DNA of 60,304 bases from Burkholderiales bacterium (lineage in GTDB: Bacteria > Pseudomonadota > Gammaproteobacteria > Burkholderiales > WYBJ01), in assembly GCA_022841915.1 (NCBI GenBank), contig JALHQN010000026.1, forward strand, positions 1-60,304, in the 5' to 3' direction. A program made the translations under genes and the position numbers. Positions 9,506 to 19,536 of this stretch are shown here, piece after piece; the first letter of the stretch is position 1, and the number at the start of each line of letters is the position of its first letter. Under the pieces are notes generated by a model. The model did not search any database and was not told the DNA's origin. It was given only the letters and a program-made list of their open reading frames with translations.

Positions 9506-10824
9506 TTCGCAACCGCCAGCTTCTGATCCGTGATCACCAGCATTCCCGCCTCGAGATCGCCGGCGGTGATCTCCGTCATGTGGCCGTTGCTGATTCCCGG
9601 AATCACGGCGACGGAAACCGGCCGTCCCTCGCGCAGCACCCAGACCTGACGCGCGGCCGCGGTGCTCGCGCCCGAGGCCGCCGACTTGCGGCTGCCTCCC
9701 GGCATGCGCGGGATCAGGCTAGACGCAACGCTCTTCTTCGCCGCGCCGACCGGTGGCGCATTGCTCGGCGAGAAGCGCAGGGCCGTATTGGGCACCACGA
9801 GCACGTTCGTGCGCCGGGTCGCCGTGATCGTTGCGGTGGCCGTCATGCCGGGGCGCAGACTCAGATCCGGATTGGCGACGTCCAGGTAGGTGAGATAGGT
9901 CACCACGTTGTCGGTGATGGTGGAACCGAAGCCCACCCGCGTGATGCGCGCCGGAAACTTGCGACCGTAATATGCGCTGACCGTGAACGTTGCTTCCTGT
10001 CCCACCTTCACGGCACTCACGTCGGCCTCGTCCACATAGACCCACAGACGCAGCTTCCTCAGATCTTCGGCGATCGTGAACAAGGTGACGGCCTGCAGGG
10101 ATGCAGCGACAGCGTTACCCGGATCCACGTTGCGCGTGAGCACGACACCATCGGCCGGTGCGCTGATCGACGCCTTCGAAAAATTGATCCGGTCCAGCGC
10201 GACGGCTGCCTGCGCATCGTTTACGCTCGCCCGGGCACTGGCATCGTCGGCAACGGCGCGGCGCAGCGAAGCACGGGCACCGTCGAGTTCGGCCTGGGAT
10301 GGCACCTTGCCGCCGGAAAGGCGGGACACCTCCTCGAAGCGTCCCAAGTTGGCGGTGGCCTCCTCCACGGTCGCGGCCGTCTGCGCGAGTTTGGAGGTCG
10401 CGGCCGAGTGCAGCGCGCTCGAGCGCAGGATCTGCTCGCTCAGCTTGGCAGTGTCCAGCACGACCATCACCTGCCCCTTGCTGACGCGATCGTTCACATC
10501 GACGTTCACCTTCAGCACGGTGCCCGACAGCTCGCTGCCGATGCTGATCGCCCGCGTGGGCTGCAGGGTTCCGTTAGCCGTCACGGTCAGCGTGAGATCC
10601 CCGCGCCCCACGACCTGCGTCGTGTAGCCGGGCGCGGCGTCGGCAACCCGCTTCGCCTGCCAGTACCAGGCGCCTGCCCCCGCTGCGAGAACGAGTACGG
10701 CCACGCCCCATACGAACGGGCGACGGTACCAGCGGCGCGAGGCCGGCTCGTCGAGCAAAGCCGCCAGTGCCGTACCGGTCGACGATGGCGAACCGGGCGC
10801 TGCCGGCGGGATCGGCGTATTCAT
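9502..10824 (-). CDS. MacA-type periplasmic adaptor of tripartite efflux system
   Basis: A 440-residue membrane-fusion protein. One N-terminal transmembrane helix (about 35-55) is followed by a lipoyl half-motif (GTVLKVNVDVNDRVSKGQ), a coiled-coil hairpin (about 125-210), a beta-barrel and a membrane-proximal domain (VLVVPNTALRF). It bridges the inner membrane ABC pump and the outer membrane channel. The C-terminal part contains a serine- and alanine-rich insert around residues 355-385. The stop overlaps the ATPase start by 4 bp, and its own ATG overlaps the NodT stop by 4 bp, so all four genes are translationally coupled. Confidence 0.9.
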   Translation of the reverse strand: MNTPIPPAAPGSPSSTGTALAALLDEPASRRWYRRPFVWGVAVLVLAAGAGAWYWQAKRVADAAPGYTTQVVGRGDLTLTVTANGTLQPTRAISIGSELSGTVLKVNVDVNDRVSKGQVMVVLDTAKLSEQILRSSALHSAATSKLAQTAATVEEATANLGRFEEVSRLSGGKVPSQAELDGARASLRRAVADDASARASVNDAQAAVALDRINFSKASISAPADGVVLTRNVDPGNAVAASLQAVTLFTIAEDLRKLRLWVYVDEADVSAVKVGQEATFTVSAYYGRKFPARITRVGFGSTITDNVVTYLTYLDVANPDLSLRPGMTATATITATRRTNVLVVPNTALRFSPSNAPPVGAAKKSVASSLIPRMPGGSRKSAASGASTAAARQVWVLREGRPVSVAVIPGISNGHMTEITAGDLEAGMLVITDQKLAVAK

Positions 10825-12359
10825 CGAGGAAGCCTCGCATCGGGTCGTTCATCGGGAGGCGCGGCGGTCTCACCGTTCTCCAGGCGCCACCCGCCGCCCA
10901 GCGCCTTGTAGAGGCGGACGTAGTCTGCGCCCAAGTCGGTCCGCACACCGGCCACGCTGTCCTGGGTGTTGAGCTGCGTGCGCTGGGTTTCCAGGACGAC
11001 TTGGAAGTCCACCAGTCCGCTCGCGAAACGTTGTTGCGCGAGCGACGCAGCGATGTCCGCCGCAGCGGCCGCTTGCTGCAGGCTGACCTCGCGTTCGAGA
11101 TCGTGACGCAGCTGCGTGAGCGCATCCTCGACCTCCTTCAACGCCTTGAGAATGACGCTGCGATAAGCGGACACGGCCTGGTCCAGCGCTGCCTCCTGCA
11201 CGCGCACCTGTCCACGCAAGGCGCCCCCGTCGAACACCGGCATGGAGACGCTTGCCAGCAGTGCACTCACGACCGATGCACCCTGGGTGAGCGCCGCGAA
11301 CGACAGGGCATTGAGACCCACCGAGCCGCCGAGCCGAAAACTCGGCGCACGCGCCGCATCGGCTTGCGCCACCCGAAACGACGCCGCGGTCACCTGCAAC
11401 TCGGCGGCGCGAACGTCGGCTCGCTGGCGCAGCGTCTGCGCCGGAATGTCCAGTGCCAGGTCGTTCCGGGCCGTAGGCACCGGTCCCGATGCCGCAAGCA
11501 TCCCGGACAACGCCGCTGGTGGCTGCCCCGTCAGCACCGAGAGCGAATGCATCGACTGGTCGATGACATTCCGGAAGACCGGCAGCTGCGAGCGAGTCTG
11601 CGCACTCGCGGCACGAGCTTGTTCGACTTCCAGGACGGTCACGAGGCCGGCTTGCTGGCGCCATTGGGTGATCTGCAGTGTCTCGGTCTGGCTCGCGAGG
11701 TTGGCGACGGCAATGCCGAGCCGCAGTTGCGCACCACGCAGCGCGACATACGCAAGCGCCACCTCGGCGGCGATCGAGACCTGTACATCGGCGAGACTCG
11801 CCGCACTTGCGAATGCGAGCGCTTCGCTGGCACCCAACGCGCTTCGTTTGCCACCAAACACATCGAGTTCCCAGTCCGCATCCAAGCCCACTTTGAAACT
11901 GTTCGTGGGATCGTTGTCGCCCGCGGTGTTGCGCTGGAAAGCGGCCGAGCTGCCGAGGGCAGGCAAAAGCCCGGCCGCGGTCACGTCGCGCTGCGCGCGC
12001 GCGGCGCGCAAGGCCGCTTGCGCGGAAACGATGCTGGTATTGGCTTGCACGGCCTGCTGGATCAGCGAATCCAGCAAGGTATCGTTGAAGCGCAGCCACC
12101 ACTTCGCAAGCTCGGTGCCGCGACTCTCGCCCGATGCGCCACTGACCGTCCATGCCTGCGGTATGTCAGCGCCGACCGGCTGCATCGTCCGAGGCGAGGA
12201 CAACGAACACCCCCCCAGTGCCAGACCGAAGAGCAACGTTGCGAGCGTAGCTGGCCATGTCGAGCGCAGACACCCGCGATGACGCCGGATCGTCGGATTT
12301 CGACCATCGGACAGTCCCGCCGACCACAACGCCGAACGTCGAGCACGAGCGGTGTCCAT
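10821..12359 (-). CDS. NodT-family outer membrane efflux lipoprotein
   Basis: A 512-residue TolC/NodT-like protein. The N-terminus has a hydrophobic segment ending in the lipobox LALGGC, so the mature protein is probably lipidated. The body carries the two outer membrane efflux repeats with long alpha-helical heptads (for example VSAQAALRAARAQRDVTAAG and DELDVFGG-like WELDVFGGKR). It forms the outer membrane exit duct for the MacA/ATPase/permease proteins encoded downstream. An AAGGA ribosome binding site precedes the ATG at a suitable distance, making this the first gene of the operon. About 30 residues precede the signal segment, so an internal start is possible. Confidence 0.88.
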   Translation of the reverse strand: MDTARARRSALWSAGLSDGRNPTIRRHRGCLRSTWPATLATLLFGLALGGCSLSSPRTMQPVGADIPQAWTVSGASGESRGTELAKWWLRFNDTLLDSLIQQAVQANTSIVSAQAALRAARAQRDVTAAGLLPALGSSAAFQRNTAGDNDPTNSFKVGLDADWELDVFGGKRSALGASEALAFASAASLADVQVSIAAEVALAYVALRGAQLRLGIAVANLASQTETLQITQWRQQAGLVTVLEVEQARAASAQTRSQLPVFRNVIDQSMHSLSVLTGQPPAALSGMLAASGPVPTARNDLALDIPAQTLRQRADVRAAELQVTAASFRVAQADAARAPSFRLGGSVGLNALSFAALTQGASVVSALLASVSMPVFDGGALRGQVRVQEAALDQAVSAYRSVILKALKEVEDALTQLRHDLEREVSLQQAAAAADIAASLAQQRFASGLVDFQVVLETQRTQLNTQDSVAGVRTDLGADYVRLYKALGGGWRLENGETAAPPDERPDARLPR

Positions 12360-13064
12360 GAATCCTTATGCGCAATGAGTTCTTGCCTGTTGGGCCGGTT
12401 CGGCGCCAACGCGGCAGGCTCACGCAACGCGCGCCTGCCCGAAAGCCGCGTCGAGCTCCCTGGATCGGACGCTCGGTGCGGCGCTGGGTACGGATCGTCG
12501 CGGCACCGGCGGGCACGCGCCCGCTCGAACCCCGTTCGATGCCGTGAACATACGGGTAGGCACGGACACTGTCTGTGTGCTGGAGCACCGAACAGCGCAC
12601 AGCACACAGCCTGCCGCGCAGCAAGGCCGAGGAAGTCGCTGTGATCTCGAGCGAGGGTCGATGGACTCATGACTTCGCCATCACGGTGCAAATCGCGTTG
12701 CAGCTCGGTCTTCCGGCCTGCGCTCTCATTGGACGCAGACTTCTGCGCCAGCCAGCCGCTTCAACGGTGTGACCACCGAGATCAGCCGCCCGCATGAGGT
12801 CTTCGGAGAGTCGTGGCTACCCCAGGCCTTCGTCCGCAAGGACGCCGGCACGAAGACCGATCGCGCCTGTGTCTTGGCCGTCGCCGAAGAGAACTTGCTC
12901 AAGAACCGTCGCGCCGGATGACGACCCCTGGCGGGAAGGGATCGATGCATGGCTGCAGCGCAGGCGCGGGCATTGACCGTGATTACCAGGTCCTTGTTCG
13001 AATTCGAGCTCGGCGGGTACGCTCTTGCATCGCGGCCCCAGAGCGGCCGAAAGTCGGCGCACGT
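12360..13064. other. Long gap upstream of the efflux operon; possible relic
   Basis: About 700 bp with no convincing intact gene. It must contain the efflux operon promoter. On the plus strand, about 12740-12921 gives an open frame (containing FGESWLPQAFVRKDAG and LAVAEENLLKNRRAG) that looks protein-like but has no start or family I recognise. It may be the end of a decayed gene. Confidence 0.4.
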
Positions 13065-13811
13065 TTAGGCCACGGCACCGAAAAGCGCGCCAGCGCCTGC
13101 AGTGACCGCCATCGCGACGACGCCCCAGAAAGCGACGCGCGCCGCTCCCATCCACGCCGGCGCCCCACCGACGTGCGCCGAGATCGCGCCCAAGCCGGCT
13201 AGAAAAACCAGTGACGCGAGACAGACCGACACGATCAGCTGCGCATCCGGCACCATGACCAACACCGCGATCGGCAGTACGGCACCCACCGCAAAGCTGC
13301 CTGCAGACGCCAAGGCCGCTTGGGTCGGCCGTGCAGCAGACATGCCGGAGAGTCCGAGTTCGTCACGGGCATGCGCACCCAGCGCGTCGTGGATCATCAG
13401 TTTCGCAGCCACCTGGTCGGCCAGCCACGGGTCCAGGCCTCGACCGACGTAGATGCCCGCCAGTTCGCGCTGCTCGCCAAGAGGATCCCGCCTCAACTCC
13501 TCGCGCTCACGGGCCAGGTCCGCATCCTCTGTGTCCTGTTGAGAGTGGACGGAGACGAACTCGCCGGCCGCCATCGACATGGCGCCTGCGATCAGGCCGG
13601 ACACACTCGTCATCAGGATCGTCCGATACTCGGCGCCTGCAGCCGCCACGCCCAGCACCAGGCTGGCGGTCGAGACGATGCCGTCATTGGCACCGAGCAC
13701 CGCCGCGCGCAACCAGCCGATACGGTCGCCGCGATGATGTTCCGAATGTCGTCCCCGGGTCCTGGCGAAGCGACTTCCCCGAGGCAAGGAGGGACCAAGG
13801 CTCGTGTTCAC
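13065..13811 (-). CDS. VIT1/CCC1 family iron/manganese transporter
   Basis: About 248 residues. The opening DRIGWLRAAVLGANDGIVS and the following AGAMSMAAGEFVSVHSQQD are hallmark sequences of the VIT1/CCC1 family, which moves Fe(II) or Mn(II) across membranes. Membrane helices fall at about 45-100 and in three C-terminal stretches (about 165-245). A helical cytoplasmic segment (about 100-150) is rich in Glu and Arg. The start is uncertain: the frame is open to a GTG at 13907, but the shorter GTG start at 13811 is closer to the family pattern, and neither has a strong ribosome binding site. It follows the alcohol dehydrogenase gene on the same strand after about 200 bp. Confidence 0.8.
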   Translation of the reverse strand: MNTSLGPSLPRGSRFARTRGRHSEHHRGDRIGWLRAAVLGANDGIVSTASLVLGVAAAGAEYRTILMTSVSGLIAGAMSMAAGEFVSVHSQQDTEDADLAREREELRRDPLGEQRELAGIYVGRGLDPWLADQVAAKLMIHDALGAHARDELGLSGMSAARPTQAALASAGSFAVGAVLPIAVLVMVPDAQLIVSVCLASLVFLAGLGAISAHVGGAPAWMGAARVAFWGVVAMAVTAGAGALFGAVA

Positions 13812-14009
13812 CGCCGCTACCGCCAGCCAGGAGCGAGGGTCACGGGGCCACCGCTTCTTCGGCCAGGCGCCAGGGCTTGCACCAGTTTTTCGCTTCGCGC
13901 CCGGCACACGAGCCGGCCGATGCGCTCAGGGATGGAGACGCAGGCAACTTCGAAGTCCAACTGGACGAACTCACCCGCACTGACCGAATCGTCACGAACG
14001 CGATAGACA

Positions 14010-15053
14010 TCATGTTTCGATGAGAACCTTGAGCGCATGCGTCGTGGTCGCGTTGGCGAAGGTCTCGTAAGCCTCGAGAACGCGGTCGAGTTTGAATCTA
14101 TGGGTGATGAGCGGCCTTGGATCAAGCTGGCGCGAGCACAACGTCTTCAACAGCATCGGCGTGCTGACCGTATCGACCAACCGTGTCGTGATGCTGATGT
14201 TGCGGTCCCAAAGACTCTCCAGGTGGAGGTCGACCTTGGTGCCGTGCACGCCGATGTTGGCAATCGTCCCGCCGGCAGCGATGATCTGCTGACACAACTC
14301 GAACGTGGCCGGCACGCCTACCGCCTCGATGGCTGTGTCCACCCCGCGCTGCTCCGTAAGCTTCATCACGGCGGCAGCGGCAGCGGCATCGCCATCGCCA
14401 CTATTGATCGTGGCCGTCGCGCCGAAACGCTTGGCCACCGCAAGCCGGCCCTCATCGAGGTCGATCATGATGAGCTCGGCGGGTGAATAGAACTTCGCAG
14501 TCAGCAATGCCGCCAACCCGATCGGCCCCGAGCCGACAATGGCAACGGCACTGCCGGGTTGCACACGCCCGTTGAGCACACCGCACTCCAAAGCAGTCGG
14601 CAGGATGTCGCTGAGCATGACCAGCGCCTCTTCGTCGGCGCCTGGCGGAATCGGGTACAGACTCATGTCGGCATGGGGAATCCGAACGAATTCGGCCTGG
14701 GTTCCATCGATACTGTTGCCCAGGATCCAGCCCCCGGCGATGCAGTGCGAGTACATCTGACGCCGGCAGTTGACGCACTTGCCGCAGGCGCTGACACAAG
14801 AGATCAGCACCGGGTCGCCGACCTTGAATGCGGTCACGCCTGCCCCGACCGAATCGACCACGCCCACCCCTTCATGACCGAGGATGCGACCGGGCATGCA
14901 GGTAGGCACGTCGCCCTTGAGGATGTGAAGATCCGTGCCGCAGATGGTCGTTCGAGTCATCTTGACGATGGCGTCGGTGGGTGCGGCGAGGGCGGGCTTG
15001 GGCCGGTCCTCGAGCGATTTTCTGTTCGAGCCGAGATATACGAGCGCTTTCAT
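14010..15053 (-). CDS. Zinc-dependent alcohol dehydrogenase
   Basis: A 347-residue medium-chain dehydrogenase. It shows the catalytic zinc region CGTDLH and GHEGVG, the structural zinc cluster CGKCVNC followed by a fourth Cys (YSHC), and the NAD(P)-binding GSGPIGLAALL. The family oxidises alcohols or reduces aldehydes and ketones. The exact substrate is unknown; the opening MKALVYLG resembles AdhP-like and formaldehyde-type enzymes. A run of six alanines (about residues 217-222) comes from a GGC-rich tract. An AGGAGA site precedes the ATG. The upstream OYE gene ends 15 bp before it, so the two redox enzymes are probably co-transcribed. Confidence 0.88.
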   Translation of the reverse strand: MKALVYLGSNRKSLEDRPKPALAAPTDAIVKMTRTTICGTDLHILKGDVPTCMPGRILGHEGVGVVDSVGAGVTAFKVGDPVLISCVSACGKCVNCRRQMYSHCIAGGWILGNSIDGTQAEFVRIPHADMSLYPIPPGADEEALVMLSDILPTALECGVLNGRVQPGSAVAIVGSGPIGLAALLTAKFYSPAELIMIDLDEGRLAVAKRFGATATINSGDGDAAAAAAVMKLTEQRGVDTAIEAVGVPATFELCQQIIAAGGTIANIGVHGTKVDLHLESLWDRNISITTRLVDTVSTPMLLKTLCSRQLDPRPLITHRFKLDRVLEAYETFANATTTHALKVLIET

Positions 15054-15068
15054 GCAACGTCTCCTGGG

Positions 15069-16145
15069 TCAGGTCGTCAGGACCGGATAGTCGGTGTAGC
15101 CTTTCGGGCCGGGAACGTAGAAGGTCTTCATATCCGGCACGTTCAGAGGGGCGTGCTTGCGCATACGCTCGACCAGGTCGGGATTGGCCAGGAAAGGGCG
15201 TCCGAATGCGACCAAGTCGCCCCGCTGGTCCAGCAACGCCCGCTCGGCACTCGCATGATCGAAGGCACCACAGAGGATGAGGAGGCCGTCGAAGGATGCC
15301 CGCAGGCTGAGCTTGAATTCATCGGGCACCGGCGGTGATCCCATCGACGAGTGATCGACGAGATGAATGTAGAGCAATCCCAACGCAGAGAGCGACTTGG
15401 CCAGCGCAAGATATTGCGCTCGTACCTCTGGAAAAGTGCCGGTGTCGTTGAACACCCCATAGGGGGAGATCCGGATACCGACCCGATCCGGACCGATGGC
15501 GAGGACCACGGCTCGTGTGACATCCAGTGCCAGGCGGTTGCGGGCCCCTATGCTACCGCCATGCCCGTCACTGCGCAGATTGATCAACGGATTGAGAAAC
15601 TGCTCGATCAGGTAGCCGTTGGCGGCGTGCACTTCGACACCGTCGAATCCGGCATCCATCGCGAGCTTTGCGGACACGACGTACTCCTGCACGGCGTGGG
15701 CAATGTCCGCCTCGGTCATCGCGCGTGGCGGACTGTACGGCTGCATGCCCAGGGCGTCTGTGTAGGTCTCGCCAGGACATGCGACCGCCCCTGGGCCGAG
15801 CACCTCGGCTCCCGCGGGCAGATTGGCGACCTGCGCCACGCGTCCACAATGCATCAACTGCACGAAGATCTTTCCCCCACGAGCGTGAACGGCGGCCGTC
15901 GTTTCCTTCCAGGCCTCGACCTGCAGGTTGTTGAACAGACCAGGGATGCGCGGATAGCCCAGTCCGTTGGGACTGGGCGACGTGCCCTCGGCGATGATCA
16001 ATCCGGCTGCTGCGCGCTGTCCGTAGTACGTCGCCATCAGTGCATTCGGCGTGTGCTCGGGGGTCGCACGGCTGCGCGTCAGCGGCGCCATTACGATGCG
16101 ATTGGCCAGCTGCAGTGACCGGAAGGAGAAACTCTCGAAGAGCAT
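15069..16145 (-). CDS. Old yellow enzyme family NADH:flavin oxidoreductase
   Basis: A 358-residue TIM-barrel flavoprotein starting MLFESFSFRSLQLANRIVMA. Family motifs include APLTRSRA, QLMHCGR, EVHAANGYLIEQFLNP and the C-terminal FMN phosphate region VAFGRPFLANPDLV. Such enzymes use FMN and NAD(P)H to reduce activated C=C bonds or nitro groups of electrophiles. The sequence QLMHCGR differs from the common QLWHVGR. The start at 16145 matches the family opening; a longer frame upstream is unlikely to be coding. The alcohol dehydrogenase gene follows after 15 bp, suggesting an operon for reactive carbonyl or electrophile turnover. Confidence 0.9.
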   Translation of the reverse strand: MLFESFSFRSLQLANRIVMAPLTRSRATPEHTPNALMATYYGQRAAAGLIIAEGTSPSPNGLGYPRIPGLFNNLQVEAWKETTAAVHARGGKIFVQLMHCGRVAQVANLPAGAEVLGPGAVACPGETYTDALGMQPYSPPRAMTEADIAHAVQEYVVSAKLAMDAGFDGVEVHAANGYLIEQFLNPLINLRSDGHGGSIGARNRLALDVTRAVVLAIGPDRVGIRISPYGVFNDTGTFPEVRAQYLALAKSLSALGLLYIHLVDHSSMGSPPVPDEFKLSLRASFDGLLILCGAFDHASAERALLDQRGDLVAFGRPFLANPDLVERMRKHAPLNVPDMKTFYVPGPKGYTDYPVLTT

Positions 16146-16884
16146 CGGATGGGATCCTGGAGCACGCATCACGCAGCCCCTCCCCGATCGCACTCGCCCA
16201 ACGGACTGCTCCCGTTCGTACCGAGTCGGGTCTTCGAACGAGCCATCTTGCGGCGCGCATCGTTCATCGCGAACGCTACGCAGTGGATGCCGACGCCTTG
16301 GTGGCAGCCATCCGGGTGAGGCATAACCGATTCCTTGTTCAAGTCGACTCCTGACAGAAAGTGCCCCCACGCCGGGGGAGAGCGAGCCCACCGGATCCGC
16401 ATGGGCGAATGCCGATGGTCTGTGTGCTGCATGCCGAATAGTCCAATGCGGGCGGAACGGCCTCTGTGACCGCGAGACACGCCTCGCGACTCGTCGGGCC
16501 TTCCCGCGCTTGCCGGGTAAGTTGTAATGTCATCGCACCGAGGACGAGAGACGCCTCGCCGAGCTTCGTCCCGGCGCGCCATCCAGAGGAGGATCGCAGC
16601 GGCTCCCCGAAGGCCAGGCTGTTCCCGAAGGACTGCTGCCAGTACCGCTGCAACGCCATGTTCGCGCGCTGCACTCGCGCCTGGTTCCGGTGATCGCTCG
16701 TGCCATCGCGATTCGATGCGAGCGGCACGCTCGGCAAGTCGGCAATCCCCTCTCGGGGAACGCCATGTCCGCCCCGACCCAGGTTCGCTACCCGCGATAC
16801 CGGCTGCCTGCGCGAGAACCGGCCGAGACTGATTTGATGTACGCGGGGAGCCAGAGGTGAAGGGTCAACACATTCGCTGCGGCG
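16146..16884. other. Gap upstream of the OYE gene
   Basis: About 740 bp without a supported gene. A minus-strand frame at 16339-16659 (opening MALQRYWQQSFGNSLAFGE) reads partly protein-like, but it has no ribosome binding site and I recognise no family. The promoter for the OYE/ADH pair is presumably here. Confidence 0.4.
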
Positions 16885-17868
16885 TCACCGTTCGGCACTG
16901 ACCTTGTCTGGACCGAGAAGAACGAGTTCAACCCTACGATTGAGTTGCCGCCCGGCCACTGTGTCGTTGCTGGCTATCGGGAACGCCTCCCCAAAGGCCC
17001 GCGCATGAACCCGGCCCGGCTCGACGTTGCGCGCAACCAGGGCCTGCATGACAGCCTCCGCACGACGCATCGACAGATCGAGATTCAGTTGTTCCGACCC
17101 CGTGCTGTCGGTATAGCCCTCAACGGCTGCCGACTGATCCGGATGTGCCCGCAGAAACGTGGCGATTCGCTCCAGGCTGCGATAAGCGCCGGGTTTCAAC
17201 ACCGACTGACCGACATCGAACAGAACATCCGAGCCGAGGGTGAGCACCCAGCCTCGACTCGTCTGGGCGGCCTTCATATCCTTGAGTTGGGTCTCGAGCT
17301 GCCGGATCTCCTCATTAGCCTTGGCCTGCGATGCTTCGGCACGCGCGCCGTCCCTGGCGGCCTCCTCGCGCACTCCCGTCGCACGCTGCTCCTGGGTCAA
17401 GGCTTCCTTTCGGGCTGTGTCGGCTTGCTGCAGCGCCGTTGCTCGGTCTCGCTCCGCGGTCCGCTGAGCAGCTTCCGCATCCTGCTGCTCGGACCTCGCC
17501 TGTGCCACGCGCGATTGTGCAACCACATTCTTCCGCTCCAGATCCGCTTGCTCGATCTGCGCACGGGCTGATCGTGCGACCGCCGTCTCGGATGCGATTC
17601 GCGCCTGCTGCTTGGCCAGATACGCTTCGTGCTCGATGACTTCGGCATCGCTGCTGGCGATCCATAGTTGTTCGACGCGATCCAGCGCGCGCCCGGCTTG
17701 GTTGAGTTCGGCTGCGGCGAATCGTGGCACATCCGGATTGCTTCTCGCCTCCTGAAAGGCCTCGCGCGCCTGCGTCAGCGAGTTCGGCGTTTCGGAAGTC
17801 GTCGCGCAGCCTCCCAGGGCAAGGGCGACCGAGACGGCGATGACTCGAACGATGCGTGTATTCTTCAT
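16885..17868 (-). CDS. OmpA-family lipoprotein with DUF4398 and coiled-coil region
   Basis: A 327-residue envelope protein. The signal segment ends in the lipobox LALGGC (Cys 21), followed by a DUF4398-like helical region (about 25-110) and a long Ala/Gln/Glu/Arg-rich coiled coil (about 110-205). The C-terminal OmpA domain (about 210-320) contains VEGYTDSTGSEQLN, RRAEAV and the end motif NRRVELVLL. The OmpA domain binds peptidoglycan and the lipid anchors the protein in the outer membrane, so it probably tethers the two. Its ATG overlaps the stop of the upstream DUF4398 gene by 4 bp, indicating coupled translation. Confidence 0.9.
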   Translation of the reverse strand: MKNTRIVRVIAVSVALALGGCATTSETPNSLTQAREAFQEARSNPDVPRFAAAELNQAGRALDRVEQLWIASSDAEVIEHEAYLAKQQARIASETAVARSARAQIEQADLERKNVVAQSRVAQARSEQQDAEAAQRTAERDRATALQQADTARKEALTQEQRATGVREEAARDGARAEASQAKANEEIRQLETQLKDMKAAQTSRGWVLTLGSDVLFDVGQSVLKPGAYRSLERIATFLRAHPDQSAAVEGYTDSTGSEQLNLDLSMRRAEAVMQALVARNVEPGRVHARAFGEAFPIASNDTVAGRQLNRRVELVLLGPDKVSAER

Positions 17869-18221
17869 TGCGGTTTCCTCAGCATTTCCTGTCTAAGCAC
17901 CGTGATACCCTCCTTGACTTGTTCCAGTGACTGCCTGGCCTGACTGGATTCCGATATCGCCAGAGCCAGTCGCGCGTCCACTTCCGCCTCATCAGCCAGG
18001 CGTCGCGCTTGTTCGAAGTTCTCGTTGCGAAGCGCCGTCTGCGCGGCCGCGAGTTTTCGCTGGGCACCGAGAAGCTCATCCGGTGCATGCCGGGCCGCGG
18101 GCTGCTCCGCCCGCTCGACTGCGGCCTTGGCGACTGCCATCTCCGCCAATGGAGGCGGCGTCGTTGAGCAGCCGGCCAAGGCCGCCCAGGTAGCAACTGC
18201 CAGTATTCGCAACTTCGTCAT
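17865..18221 (-). CDS. Small DUF4398 lipoprotein
   Basis: A 118-residue protein starting MTKLRILAVATWAALAGC, a lipoprotein signal with lipobox ALAGC. The rest is a helical DUF4398 region with the repeated pattern of Ala-rich heptads (GAQRKLAAAQTALRNENFEQ, ARRLADEAEVDARLAL). The function is unknown. DUF4398 proteins commonly pair with OmpA lipoproteins, as here, where the stop overlaps the downstream start as ATGA. An AAGGA site lies upstream of the chosen ATG. It shares fold and signal type with the N-terminal half of its neighbour, so the two may have arisen by duplication. Confidence 0.85.
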   Translation of the reverse strand: MTKLRILAVATWAALAGCSTTPPPLAEMAVAKAAVERAEQPAARHAPDELLGAQRKLAAAQTALRNENFEQARRLADEAEVDARLALAISESSQARQSLEQVKEGITVLRQEMLRKPQ

Positions 18222-18663
18222 CGTCGTTCGTTCCTTGGCATGTGAATGAAACTCGCGTTTTCGTGCTCGTTTGAAATCGGCGGCACCACGTATGGCCGAC
18301 ATCCCATCCTCGGCGTGGCCGACCGACCCCTACACAGGATGAGCTTCTTCATCGACTTTGATGGCGTTGCACAGAAGCGGGCTGTTCGCTTCGCGGTCGG
18401 TTCACTCACGCGCTTCGTCGAGGCCAATCTCGTACGCAATACGCGTGCCCCCCCACAATCGATGAAAGCATTTCGCAAGGTTCTTTCCACTCGACGCCCA
18501 TACGCCTTCGCTGGCGATCGTCGAACGGCGGCCAGCAATGGAACGATCCCGACATCCTCAGGTCTCGCTACTTGCAGTGCTTCGATCTGGCGTGCGGTGA
18601 GCTTTATGAATCACGAGTAAACGCCGGAATCGGAGATCGCATGGACGTTCCAAGGAAATCCAA
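18222..18663. other. Divergent promoter region between DUF4398 and ppk2
   Basis: About 440 bp. An open frame on the plus strand (18246-18620) has no family likeness. The region probably holds promoters for the lipoprotein pair and for ppk2. I see no clear operator. Confidence 0.45.
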
Positions 18664-19536
18664 GTGCAAAGACATCTCGGCGACTACCGTGTACGGCCCG
18701 GCGACGAGGTCGATCTGAAAACTTTGCCCACACGGGTCGATCCCATCTATGCCTCGAAGAAGGACTACCGCAGGTTGCTGGAAGCCGGCACGCGTGAGTT
18801 GAGCGATCTGCAACGACTCCTTTACGCGCACGACCGCTATTGCTTGCTGCTGATCTTTCAGGCAATGGATACCGCCGGCAAGGATGGCGCGATCCGCCAC
18901 GTGATGTCGGGCGTCAATCCGCAAGGCTGTCAGGTATTCAGCTTCAAGCACCCCAGCCCGGAGGAACTCGATCACGACTTTCTCTGGCGCACCCACCGTG
19001 CACTGCCCGAGCGGGGGCGAATCGGAATCTTCAACCGCTCCTACTACGAGGAAGTGCTGATCGTCCGGGTACGCCCGGAAATTCTCCACGCCCAGCGCCT
19101 GCCGCACACCGCACTCGACGAAGGGAAGATTTGGGAGGAACGCTACCGATCCATCGTCGATTCGGAAGCTCACCTGCATCGCAACGGCACTCGCATCGTC
19201 AAGTTCTTCCTCCATCTGTCCAAGGAAGAACAGCGCAAGCGCTTGATCGAACGCATCGATGATCCCGACAAGAACTGGAAATTCAGCGAAGCCGACATCA
19301 TCCAGCGCAAGGCATGGGACGCATACATGCAAGCCTATGAAGACTGCCTCACGAGCACCAGCACGTGCGAGGCCCCTTGGCACGTGGTACCCGCCGACGA
19401 CAAGAAGAACGCCCGGCTGATCGTCTCGCAGATCGTCCTCGACACATTGAAAGCGCTCCCGCTCGCCTATCCGCAAACCACCAAAGCGCGTGTGGAGCAA
19501 CTCAGGCTTCTCAGGCAGGCGCTGGAGCAGGATTAA
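18664..19536 (+). CDS. ppk2: Polyphosphate kinase 2 family protein
   Basis: A 290-residue single-domain PPK2. The Walker A region [10 protein letters not shown] (66-75), followed by [11 protein letters not shown], and the Walker B/lid region [10 protein letters not shown] (123-132) are diagnostic. Also present are [11 protein letters not shown] and [11 protein letters not shown]. These enzymes transfer phosphate between polyphosphate and nucleotides. The sequence most resembles the class III group, which can phosphorylate AMP and ADP, but class is inferred from motif likeness only. The GTG start is supported by an AAGGA site 7 bp upstream; the nearby ATG at 18642 is out of frame. Confidence 0.9.
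   Translation: MQRHLGDYRVRPGDEVDLKTLPTRVDPIYASKKDYRRLLEAGTRELSDLQRLLYAHDRYCLLLIFQAMDTAGKDGAIRHVMSGVNPQGCQVFSFKHPSPEELDHDFLWRTHRALPERGRIGIFNRSYYEEVLIVRVRPEILHAQRLPHTALDEGKIWEERYRSIVDSEAHLHRNGTRIVKFFLHLSKEEQRKRLIERIDDPDKNWKFSEADIIQRKAWDAYMQAYEDCLTSTSTCEAPWHVVPADDKKNARLIVSQIVLDTLKALPLAYPQTTKARVEQLRLLRQALEQD

Noticed and set aside
10767-12644. 625-residue plus-strand frame opposite the NodT and MacA genes
   Set aside because: No family likeness; it is the complement of well-supported efflux genes.
18246-18620. 124-residue plus-strand frame between the DUF4398 gene and ppk2
   Set aside because: No ribosome binding site, no family likeness, and it occupies the expected promoter region.
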